Below are positions 1 through 6,559 of a stretch of 24,011 nt of DNA, one piece after another. Each line of letters opens with the position of its first letter. Position 1 is the stretch's first letter. A program made the translations under genes and the position numbers. Under the pieces are notes generated by a model that did not search any database, was not told the DNA's origin, and worked only from the letters and a program-made list of their open reading frames with translations. Location: contig CAYOOT010000041.1 in NCBI GenBank assembly GCA_964405665.1, positions 1 through 24,011 of the forward strand. Direction: 5' to 3'. The stretch is from CAYOOT01 sp964405665. GTDB lineage: Bacteria > Bdellovibrionota_C > UBA2361 > SZUA-149 > CAZDWZ01.

Positions 1-381
1 AAAGGCTGCGGTGGGATTTGGTTCGATCATGGCGAATTGGATAAAATTGATCACAACTCAGAATCTCTTCCGGCAAATGTTTTAAGGCCGATTAAAAATC
101 AAAATATTGTGATCGACAAAAGCAAACAAAGGTATTGCCCGAAATGCAGCGGAAAACCTCTTGATAAAAATATGTCCGATGAAAACAACATCGAAATTGA
201 TTCCTGCTTTAATTGTGGTGGAATTTGGTTGGATTTAGGAGAAACAGAGAGCTTACGAGAAGAAAACAACTCAAAAGAAATGAGAGCTGAAATGATTAGT
301 TCTTTTATAAAAAAAGCAGAATCAAGCGATCCTACTAAGAAAAAACGGATCAATGCAGTTATTCAATTAATATTTAAATAA
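1..381 (+). CDS. TFIIB-type zinc-finger protein, 5' partial
   Basis: The reading frame is open from base 1, so the window begins inside this gene; 126 residues are visible. The first residues (G-C-G-G-I-W-F-D-H-G-E) are the second half of a zinc knuckle. A second complete knuckle follows: Cys46-x2-Cys49, then Cys69-x2-Cys72 leading into GGIWLDLGE. This repeated CxxC...CxxCGGxWxDxGE pattern is the signature of the zf-TFIIB-like family (Pfam PF13453), small bacterial zinc-binding proteins with no established function. The tail after residue 85 is charged and helical. A TTG at 37 could be mistaken for a start, but the first knuckle lies upstream of it, so the real start is outside the window. 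The stop overlaps the 3' end of the convergent HupE-like gene by 8 bases. Family assignment is firm; the role is unknown. Confidence 0.8.
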   Translation, partial: KGCGGIWFDHGELDKIDHNSESLPANVLRPIKNQNIVIDKSKQRYCPKCSGKPLDKNMSDENNIEIDSCFNCGGIWLDLGETESLREENNSKEMRAEMISSFIKKAESSDPTKKKRINAVIQLIFK

Positions 382-988
382 CTGCCAAATAAAATCCCCA
401 AGAGGCAATTAGCACTCCGGCAGATCTAACAAAATTTTTTTCAGAAAACTTTTTGCTATAGATTGCCAATGAAATTCCTAAAATATGCAAAGAGATAGTT
501 GTTAAAACAAAACCGGAAATATATTGAAATGCTGAAACATTCTTGGGAATTTCCGCGATGTGGACTTGTCCATGAAAAATAGCAAAAATACCTACAATTA
601 TAACACTAATCAAAGTAGGAAAACGAACTGCAAAAGCAATTAATGCTCCCAAAGTTAAAATAGAAGCAAGTATCGCGTTTTCCTTATATGGCAGGCAGAT
701 TCCTTCTCTGCCAAGAATACTTCCCAAGATCATTAAAAAAACAAAGGACAGTGGTATTAAAAAAACAGCCCGTCCACCCCGCTGCACTGCCCAAAGACCA
801 ACAGCAATCATTGCCAAAAGATGATCAAAACCGGAAAGCGGATGAAAAAGACCGCTACCAAAACTAAAAATGGAATCATGTCCCTCATGACCGGGATGAG
901 CCAGACAAATTGTGGGAAGAAAAAATAAACTGAAAGTAAATATTGTTTTTTGAAATATTGCTAATTTATTGGAATCATTTCGCTGCAT
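374..988 (-). CDS. HupE/UreJ family nickel/cobalt permease-like membrane protein
   Basis: This is a 204-residue membrane protein. It has an N-terminal signal peptide or first helix (residues about 11-30, ending at C-L-A), followed by a His-rich mature start (HPGHEGH, 31-37). The family's hallmark HX5DH motif is present as HPLSGFDH at 49-56, continuing LLAMIAVGLWA. A second metal-ligand motif, HGQVHIAE, lies at 139-146. About six hydrophobic segments follow. HupE/UreJ proteins (PF04955) are secondary permeases for Ni2+ or Co2+, usually supplying hydrogenase or urease. Neither enzyme is in this window, so the metal is open. The start is supported by GGAGG nine bases upstream of ATG. The gene runs convergently into the zinc-finger gene with an 8-base overlap. 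Length is normal for the family. Confidence 0.85.
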   Translation of the reverse strand: MQRNDSNKLAIFQKTIFTFSLFFLPTICLAHPGHEGHDSIFSFGSGLFHPLSGFDHLLAMIAVGLWAVQRGGRAVFLIPLSFVFLMILGSILGREGICLPYKENAILASILTLGALIAFAVRFPTLISVIIVGIFAIFHGQVHIAEIPKNVSAFQYISGFVLTTISLHILGISLAIYSKKFSEKNFVRSAGVLIASWGFYLAVI

Positions 989-1080
989 AACTTAAGGCCT
1001 CCAAAAATATTAATCAGTGTTTTCTTATATCAATTGTTTTTGAAAATGTGAAATTAATTGTGGTAAAATCTTGACAAAAT

Positions 1081-1246
1081 CACCCGTCGTTGTGAGTGAG
1101 CCCTGACTTCGGCGAGCTCAGTCGAGCCGAGAGAACTAAGTGAGTCAAAGGACGACCAAAGCAATCTCCAAGTGTTTATCCTGTCTCTTTTAACTATAAT
1201 TTGGGTAAACGCAGGGCAATTGCTTCGCTAGCAATGACAGTTAGTT
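1081..1246. repeat. Degenerate copy of the GCGAAGCAATCTC palindromic repeat (layer delta)
   Basis: The right arm (1206-1240) reads toward ...GGCAATTGCTTCGCTAGC. It pairs with left-arm pieces at 1085-1099 (GTCGTTGTGAGTGAG) and 1159-1179 (AAAGCAATCTCC...). An unrelated GC-rich piece at 1100-1158, itself holding a TCGGC...GCCGA hairpin, splits the left arm. A nearly perfect copy of the same palindrome is at 11793-11890. It lies in the 393-base gene-free stretch 989-1381 between the hupE-like start and the yifB stop. Apart from this repeat and the next one, I see only the hupE ribosome-binding site there. Confidence 0.7.
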
Positions 1247-1247
1247 T

Positions 1248-1374
1248 GAGACTGTAAATTAAACTGTGTAATTTCCAACATAGATAATCCAATATACGCG
1301 CTCCGTACATTTTATGCTTTTAATTACGGATATGGAATTTCCAAATAATTAATTACACAGTTTAATTTTCAACT
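1248..1374 (-). mobile_element. Short MITE-like element alpha, core only (copy A)
   Basis: The left end matches the terminal repeat GAGACTGTAAATTAA... exactly as at 11627 and 23917. The right end (1351-1368, AATTACACAGTTTAATTT) is its inverted partner, with its last bases degenerate. Read on the minus strand, the interior aligns with the ends of the large copy at 11627-12066 (shared AAAGCATAAAAT, GTACGGAGCGCG, TATATTGGA). It lacks the long inner palindrome, so it is an empty or internally deleted version. There is no coding capacity. It ends about seven bases before the yifB stop codon and so could contribute to that gene's 3' end. Confidence 0.8.
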
Positions 1375-1381
1375 TTAATCA

Positions 1382-2911
1382 TTACTCCCCTCCCACCGCC
1401 ATACGAAAACCCAAAGCCTCGCACAGATGTTCTTCTTTTATCTGCTCCACTCCCTCAAGATCCGCAATAGTTCTAGAAACCTTCAAAATACGATGATAAG
1501 CTCGCGCACTGAATTTAAAACGTTCAGTTGCCGCAATTAACATTTTTTCAGCTGGCAAATGAAGCCGACAAAATTTATTTATCTCCGCAACAGAGAATGA
1601 GGCATTGCAACGTCCGGCTAAATTAAAACGTTTTTTCTGAATTTCTCGAGCAAGCGAAACTCGTTTTTTCATTTCTGCAGTTTGATCCACTGAGTCTTTA
1701 TTTTTAAGCTCATGCGGTTTTAATTGGGGAACCCAAACTTGAAGATCAATCCGATCTAAAATCGGACCAGAAAGTTTTGCTAAATATTTATTAATTGATT
1801 GGGCAGAGCAAGTGCAGCTTCCCGGACCAATTCCCTTTTTTCCACAGGGACAAGGATTCATCGCCGCAATCAAAATAAAATCAGCGGGAAATAAAATACG
1901 CATTTTTGCTCTGCTAACGACGATATTTTTATTCTCTAACGGTTGCCGAAGGGACTCAATCACCTCTCTTCTTAACTCTGTAAACTCATCCAAAAATAAT
2001 ACACCTTTATGAGCCAAAGAGATTTCTCCAGGAAGAGGAATGCTTCCTCCGCCAATTAATCCGGCACTGCTTGTAGAATGATGCGGGGCCCGAAAGGGTC
2101 TGATTTTGGATTGATAATTTAGCGCAGCAGGTTTGTTGATCAGATGCTGCTGGGCTTCATAAATTTTTATAACCTCGATCTGCTCTTCGAAACTCAAAAC
2201 AGGCAAAATACTCAACGCTCTTTTAGCAATCATGCTTTTTCCAGATCCTGGCGGACCAACCATTAATAAATTATGTCCCCCGGCAGCAGCAATTTCCAAA
2301 GCTCTTTTTGCAGTGTTTTGTCCGACGACATCTGAGAAATTTTCTGCTTCCTCATTTTTTTCAATAATTTCTTCTTCATCTTCAATGCTTTCCAATTCAA
2401 TTTCTTGATTAATAAAGGCCACTGCTTGAAATAAGTTCTTCAGTCCCCAGGCTTTTACGCCTGGCATTTTTCTTATTTGTTTGTAATTATTTTCCGATAA
2501 CAATAATTCCAATCCTTGATATTCCCGGACAAGACAAGCTGCGGCCATCACACCCCGAACCGCCTTGATTTTTCCATCCAAAGCAAGTTCCCCGATGACA
2601 ATAAATTTTTGTAAACGAGCCGTGTTAACAATTCCTTGGGCCGCAAGCAGACTAAGAGCAATTGCTAAATCAAAACCTGAGCCAAATTTTGGCAGTGTGG
2701 CTGGTGTTAAACTAATGACAACATCGCCATAAGGAAAAGAAAATCCACTATGTTCCAAGGCACAGCGCACTCGTTCTTTTGATTCTTTAAGCACCGAATC
2801 AGCTTGACCAATCATTGCAAACTTCTTTAAAACACCGTTAATTTGTGTTTCAACATTAATTAAAGACGCTTCAACGCCGAGTAATGTTGTTGAATAAGAA
2901 TGTCCTAGCAT
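1382..2911 (-). CDS. yifB: YifB/ComM family Mg-chelatase-like AAA+ ATPase
   Basis: The 509-residue protein spans the usual full length of the YifB/ComM family. Domains in order: an N-terminal ribosomal-S5/Lon-like ChlI domain (about 1-170), an acidic linker (170-190), a Mg-chelatase AAA+ core with Walker A GPPGSGKS at 219-226 and Walker B GVLFLDEF at 303-310, the family marker NPCPCG at 352-357, and a C-terminal Mg-chelatase helical domain (about 410-505). In Haemophilus and Vibrio, ComM is a hexameric branch-migration helicase acting in natural transformation. Whether this organism is competent cannot be seen here. The start is supported by AGGAG about nine bases upstream of ATG. A MITE copy abuts the stop codon. 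It is transcribed divergently from the membrane protein at 3098. Confidence 0.93.
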   Translation of the reverse strand: MLGHSYSTTLLGVEASLINVETQINGVLKKFAMIGQADSVLKESKERVRCALEHSGFSFPYGDVVISLTPATLPKFGSGFDLAIALSLLAAQGIVNTARLQKFIVIGELALDGKIKAVRGVMAAACLVREYQGLELLLSENNYKQIRKMPGVKAWGLKNLFQAVAFINQEIELESIEDEEEIIEKNEEAENFSDVVGQNTAKRALEIAAAGGHNLLMVGPPGSGKSMIAKRALSILPVLSFEEQIEVIKIYEAQQHLINKPAALNYQSKIRPFRAPHHSTSSAGLIGGGSIPLPGEISLAHKGVLFLDEFTELRREVIESLRQPLENKNIVVSRAKMRILFPADFILIAAMNPCPCGKKGIGPGSCTCSAQSINKYLAKLSGPILDRIDLQVWVPQLKPHELKNKDSVDQTAEMKKRVSLAREIQKKRFNLAGRCNASFSVAEINKFCRLHLPAEKMLIAATERFKFSARAYHRILKVSRTIADLEGVEQIKEEHLCEALGFRMAVGGE

Positions 2912-3097
2912 CTGAATGACTCCTGACTTGGTTAAGGTTAATATAAACTTTTTTCGTCTTTAAAAATTCTTTGTCCCAAAAGAATGGAACAAGTCTTGCT
3001 GTTAATAATTATTATGCATCCAACTAATTGAATTCATTAGGCCAAAATTAAGAAAATCGGCAAAAACTGCTTATTATAAGGATAAAATTCAAGCACT

Positions 3098-3784
3098 ATG
3101 CAGATCAAGAAACAAATTTTAAACGAAGATCTCGCTTGGAATACAGTAGCAGTGGAAGAACGTATCGATTTAATGGCTAAAGTCCAGTCTCAAGGAATAC
3201 TCTTCGGGACTGCTTCTTTTTTGGTAATTGCCTCAATAGCCTATGGTCTTGACCAAATAATGCTACTGCTTGTTGGTCTGTGTGTAGCTTTTTTTACAAC
3301 ACCAATATTTACAAATTATAATTGGCGTAAAGAGAAACCCGCATTAATCCTTGCCTATCTTGCAGTACGAGCCCTGGCTAAAAGATATATCTTTGCTTAT
3401 AGAATTTCCAAAAATGAATTGTATTTTATTTATCGTGCTCAAGCTTGGCAAATTGGACCTAATCAAGAAATAGAAGAAAAAGGAGATGTTTGGGTTTGTT
3501 TATTTCAAGGGGGTTTAGTAGTGCTCAAAGAACAACTTGGAGGCGCTAAACTTTTATTTATTACCGCAATTACTAATATGACTACTTGCAGAAAAGCAGA
3601 AAAAAACGAATCGCTTTCGCAAACTGCAGTGGTAATTGAAGGAACAGAAATATCCAATGGAAAAAAAATTATTCTGGATAGTAAATTTGTTGGCGCCCAA
3701 TATGTATTAGAAAGAAAAATGCAACAATTGATCAAAGAATATGTTCCTCCTGTTTCCTTTTTAAAGGGAATTACTTCAAATTAA
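3098..3784 (+). CDS. Hypothetical protein with two transmembrane helices
   Basis: This is a 228-residue protein that I do not recognise. A short charged cytoplasmic N-terminus (1-32) is followed by two adjacent hydrophobic helices (about 33-50 and 54-72) with a short Gly-Leu-Asp-Gln turn. A soluble C-terminal part follows, with alternating beta-like segments (VWVCLFQGGLVVL, then KLLFITAITNM). This two-helix hairpin plus small beta domain resembles bacterial PH-like membrane proteins in layout, but no diagnostic motif is present and that is only a guess. The ATG has no good Shine-Dalgarno; the nearest AAGGA is about 15 bases upstream. It stands alone, divergent from yifB (186-base gap). Confidence 0.6.
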   Translation: MQIKKQILNEDLAWNTVAVEERIDLMAKVQSQGILFGTASFLVIASIAYGLDQIMLLLVGLCVAFFTTPIFTNYNWRKEKPALILAYLAVRALAKRYIFAYRISKNELYFIYRAQAWQIGPNQEIEEKGDVWVCLFQGGLVVLKEQLGGAKLLFITAITNMTTCRKAEKNESLSQTAVVIEGTEISNGKKIILDSKFVGAQYVLERKMQQLIKEYVPPVSFLKGITSN

Positions 3785-3874
3785 AAGAACTTAGCAAAAC
3801 ACGCAGGACTATAGTCGGTTATCATTCTTTTTGCGCTCCTCTTTTTAAAGACACACATCATATTTAATAAGTCA

Positions 3875-3902
3875 TTCTTTTTGTCTCGAATAGCAAAAAG
3901 AA
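3875..3902 (+). terminator. Possible weak terminator hairpin
   Basis: TTCTTTTTG (3875-3883) and CAAAAAGAA (3894-3902) form a perfect 9-bp stem with a 10-base loop, 90 bases after the preceding stop codon. The stem is AT-rich and the following T run is poor, so terminator function is uncertain. The same CATTCTTTTTG string also occurs about 50 bases upstream. Confidence 0.3.
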
Positions 3903-3960
3903 ATGTTTTAACAAGTGGCCCTCAGGGCAACTACAACACAACATGGAAGGTTTTATCTTT

Positions 3961-4113
3961 ATGAATAAAATTCAGGTTCAAACAACAATCGGTGATTTAA
4001 TATTTACAATTTCCGAAATTGTAAAAGAATTTAATACCAGAGATGAAGAAGAAGCTAACTTCATCACTCACAATGTTTTAATGGATTTAATGAATAGTAA
4101 AACCTTAAATTAA
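3961..4113 (+). CDS. Small hypothetical protein, 50 residues
   Basis: An ATG at 3961 opens a 50-codon frame ending in TAA at 4111-4113. A strong GGAAGG (3945-3950) sits ten bases upstream, the best ribosome-binding site in this stretch. The peptide is polar and probably helical (MNKIQVQTTIGDLIF..., then an acidic R-D-E-E-E-A patch and an NVLMDLMN end), with no signal or membrane segment. I do not recognise it. The last codons and the stop fall in the first bases of the MITE copy at 4105, so the insertion seems to have set the present C-terminus. The gene could originally have been longer. The Shine-Dalgarno and sensible amino-acid composition support it; comparison with relatives is missing. 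Confidence 0.5.
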   Translation: MNKIQVQTTIGDLIFTISEIVKEFNTRDEEEANFITHNVLMDLMNSKTLN

Positions 4114-4290
4114 ATTGTGTAATTAATTATTTTATAATTATATATACGTAATTATAAAGCATAAAAACGTACGGAGCGCGGACTTCAGTCCGCTTAATAC
4201 CAAACTTTTATTCTGCTATAATAAAATATTTGGAAGTAAGCGGACTGAAGTCCGCGCTCCGTACGTTTCGCAGAATGAAGCGACGGGTGA
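4105..4290. mobile_element. MITE alpha left end carrying REP-like palindrome beta (copy B, right end replaced)
   Basis: The left end (TTAAATTAAATTGTGTAATT, 4105-4124) and the following AAAGCATAAAA align with the left half of the large element at 11627. The long palindrome at 4165-4268 follows. The homology runs on through CGTTTCGCAGAA (4264-4275; compare CGTTTCGTAGAA at 12014-12025), then stops. Instead of the right terminal repeat, the sequence becomes GAAGCGACGGGTGA (4277-4290), an end fragment of the other repeat class seen at 1079-1090 in reverse complement. This copy is therefore a mosaic. It lies between two convergent genes and abuts the end of the GHL10 gene. Confidence 0.75.
4165..4268. 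repeat. Perfect 32-bp inverted repeat (REP-like palindrome beta)
   Basis: The arms 4165-4196 and 4237-4268 are exact reverse complements over 32 bases, with a 40-base AT-rich loop. Each arm is itself nearly palindromic (GCGGACTTCAGTCCGC), so the transcript would fold into a cruciform-like double hairpin. It sits between convergent genes and would act as a strong stem in either direction. A diverged copy, with the loop in the opposite orientation, is at about 11698-12012. Confidence 0.92.
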
Positions 4291-4308
4291 TAGTATTAAT
4301 AAAAAAAT

Positions 4309-5538
4309 CTACCTAACCCGACATTGCGCCAGATCCGACTTCAAGAGCAGTGCTCCTTTGGAGTTTAATAAATTAGAATAAGAAAACAACACCGGCCCAT
4401 ATGTATTAAATACTTCTGCTAAGCGCAATTGCTCCGTATATGCAAGGGGAGAATCCAAAAGTAACCAGGCTCCAATTCCTACAGCAAGCTGATTGGAAGG
4501 AACATCCTTGATTGCCTTCCTGATATTCATTTCATAAATACTCCTATCTTTTGCGTAATTCATAATCACAACTTTATCCACTAAAGCCTCTCTCAGCCAG
4601 GCTTTCCAATTTTGCATCGCATGACTATAGGACCGTTCTTGATTGGCAATTACTGCAGTGGAGAGTTCGTAATTCTTGGGATACATTTTCAAAGTCGATC
4701 TGATCACTTTAACCACATCAGCTATTTTTTCTCGACGCCAAGCATTCCATTCTTCCTTACTTGCACAAAGGTTTTCTCTTTTGCAGCGATTATCTGCCGG
4801 CGGATATTTTTTATATTCATTAAAAAACTTTTCTTTTGCTAAGGTTCCATAAGGAAAACTTAAAACACTACTTCCTTCAAAAAATGGAAAACGAATCATA
4901 TCTAAATGAATGCCATCAAGCTCCGGATATCTTCCAATAATTTCTTGAACTAAGACGGTCAGGTATTGTTGTAATTTTTCGGAACTGGGATCTAACCAAA
5001 CTCCCGGGGTATCTATATGTGAAAAATGAGTGTCTTCGTTGATGGAACGTCTCGGCGGTCTGCCCAAAGAATCATAATCCAATACAGAATTTTGAAGATT
5101 ATCTTCTAAAACAATTTCTTTACCAATCGTTTTTAAGAGAGGAGCATTTTTATCCACTCTTAAAACATTGATCCAGGCAAAAACCTTAATTCCTTTACTA
5201 TGCGCCACCTCCAATGTGAGTTTTAAAGGATCGAAACCATTCTCTAAAGAATTTTCATATGGTCTTTGATCGGCAAGTTTTGAAGGGAACCAGCTTCTGC
5301 CTTCACGATAAACTTGGAGATATATTTCTTTAAATTCATTATTTGCAATAAATTCTAAGTATTTTAATGTCTCTTCAGTAGAACGAAAGGGTTGATTCTT
5401 GCCCTCAGCTTCTACCCAAATACCTAGATTTTGATCAGCAAAAACCTTTATAGGCATCATCAGAATAAAAGCTGCTACTAATAAGCAAAAAAAGACTCTA
5501 AATATATGTGGAACATCCACTGTGAATTGGTCATCCAT
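4309..5538 (-). CDS. Secreted GHL10/DigH-type glycoside hydrolase-like protein
   Basis: The 409-residue protein carries a long signal sequence or anchor (hydrophobic about 12-32, possible cleavage near V-F-A-D). A TIM-barrel of the glycosyl-hydrolase-like 10 family (GHL10, PF02638, formerly DUF187) follows. Hallmarks are IYLQVYREGRSWFPS (72-86), FAWINVLRV (120-128), GVWLDPS (179-185) and DGIHLDMIRFP (208-218), where the Asp of LDMIRFP fits the catalytic acid region. The E. coli relative DigH (YddW) cleaves denuded peptidoglycan strands; the substrate here is inferred only from that kinship. The ATG has no clear Shine-Dalgarno and is only 14 bases from the start of the divergent small membrane protein. 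Downstream it runs into repeat copy B. Confidence 0.82.
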   Translation of the reverse strand: MDDQFTVDVPHIFRVFFCLLVAAFILMMPIKVFADQNLGIWVEAEGKNQPFRSTEETLKYLEFIANNEFKEIYLQVYREGRSWFPSKLADQRPYENSLENGFDPLKLTLEVAHSKGIKVFAWINVLRVDKNAPLLKTIGKEIVLEDNLQNSVLDYDSLGRPPRRSINEDTHFSHIDTPGVWLDPSSEKLQQYLTVLVQEIIGRYPELDGIHLDMIRFPFFEGSSVLSFPYGTLAKEKFFNEYKKYPPADNRCKRENLCASKEEWNAWRREKIADVVKVIRSTLKMYPKNYELSTAVIANQERSYSHAMQNWKAWLREALVDKVVIMNYAKDRSIYEMNIRKAIKDVPSNQLAVGIGAWLLLDSPLAYTEQLRLAEVFNTYGPVLFSYSNLLNSKGALLLKSDLAQCRVR

Positions 5539-5552
5539 TGTTTATACATAAA

Positions 5553-5810
5553 ATGTACCCAGGAACACAAAGTAATAGCATAGGGCTAGCTAAAGGCGAA
5601 AGTGATTTACAAAATCAGCCTCTTCCGCGCAGCTTTACGCGATCTCGTATATTATGTCTTTTTCTCATTTTGTTTTGGCTTGTTTTTTATATTATTGGCA
5701 TACTTTCTTTAGACAAAGAGAATAATAACAATAAAGATTCTAATAAAAATAAAGCAGCCCCTAAAATTAAAATAGATTCTTTAGATTTAAGACTTGTATT
5801 GAATGATTAA
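5553..5810 (+). CDS. Small single-pass membrane protein upstream of ABC transporter
   Basis: About 85 residues from the ATG at 5553; an in-frame TTG at 5538 would add five. A polar N-terminus is followed by one hydrophobic helix (about residues 36-54) and an Asn/Lys-rich tail. Its stop overlaps the ATPase start by eight bases (the ATG at 5803 lies inside the last codons), which argues for translational coupling and a real gene. No Shine-Dalgarno is visible before either start. I do not recognise the family; an accessory subunit of the transporter is possible but unproven. The start is only 14 bases from that of the divergent glycoside hydrolase. Confidence 0.55.
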   Translation: MYPGTQSNSIGLAKGESDLQNQPLPRSFTRSRILCLFLILFWLVFYIIGILSLDKENNNNKDSNKNKAAPKIKIDSLDLRLVLND

Positions 5811-6558
5811 ATTAACAAATTTAACGAAGAAGTTTGGCAACACCACCGCAGTAAGCGATCTTAATATCCATGTCAAAAAAGGTTCTATTTTTGCATTTCT
5901 TGGCAACAACGGCGCAGGCAAAACAACAACCATCCGGATGATCACCGGCGTAATTGAACCTACATATGGTAAAATTGAAATCGGCAATTATGATATTAGT
6001 CAAAACCCGATTGAGGCTAAAATGCTAATGGGCGTAATCGCTGACCGCCCCTATCTCTATAACAAATTAACCGGTAGAGAATTTCTGCATTTTATGGCCG
6101 ATATCTACAAAGTTCCCCATCGCCGGGCAAAAGAAAAGAGCACAGAGTTACTTCAAGAATTCGGTTTAACAGAGAAACAGTACGATCTCATCGAAACCTA
6201 TTCCCACGGAATGAAACAGCGTCTTTCAATGTGCGCCTCATTAATTCATGACCCACAAATTCTTGTTGTAGATGAACCACTGGTCGGATTAGATCCCGGC
6301 GGCACGAAATTACTCAAGGAAACATTCATTAAAAAAGCCAAAGCCGGTCTAACAATCTTCATGTCCACACACAGTCTTTCTGTCGCTCAGGAAATTGCCG
6401 ATCATTTGGCCATCATCAAGAAAGGAGCAATTATCGCCCAAGGAACTTTGCAAGAACTTCAATCAACTGTTGCCGAAAACATCAATTTGGGATTAGAAGA
6501 AATTTTTCTGCAAATTACTTCTGATAATAATGGCCTAAGTCAATTTACGGAAGACTAA
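5803..6558 (+). CDS. ABC transporter ATP-binding protein (ABC-2 type exporter)
   Basis: The 251-residue nucleotide-binding subunit is complete. Walker A is GNNGAGKT (34-41) and the signature is the variant YSHGMKQR (133-140), in place of LSGGQ. Walker B is ILVVDEP (153-159), followed by the D-loop GLDP, and the switch His is at 190 (STHS). The H-G-M-K-Q-R signature and short length are typical of ATPases serving ABC-2 type exporters (CcmA/DrrA-like), not importers. It overlaps the small membrane gene by 8 bases and is followed after one base by the permease, so the three are almost certainly one operon. The exported substrate cannot be read from the sequence. Confidence 0.92.
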   Translation: MIKLTNLTKKFGNTTAVSDLNIHVKKGSIFAFLGNNGAGKTTTIRMITGVIEPTYGKIEIGNYDISQNPIEAKMLMGVIADRPYLYNKLTGREFLHFMADIYKVPHRRAKEKSTELLQEFGLTEKQYDLIETYSHGMKQRLSMCASLIHDPQILVVDEPLVGLDPGGTKLLKETFIKKAKAGLTIFMSTHSLSVAQEIADHLAIIKKGAIIAQGTLQELQSTVAENINLGLEEIFLQITSDNNGLSQFTED

Positions 6559-6559
6559 A

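Noticed and set aside
37..39. TTG start for the first gene
   Set aside because: The frame is open to base 1 and the upstream residues form half of a second zinc knuckle, so the gene begins before the window.
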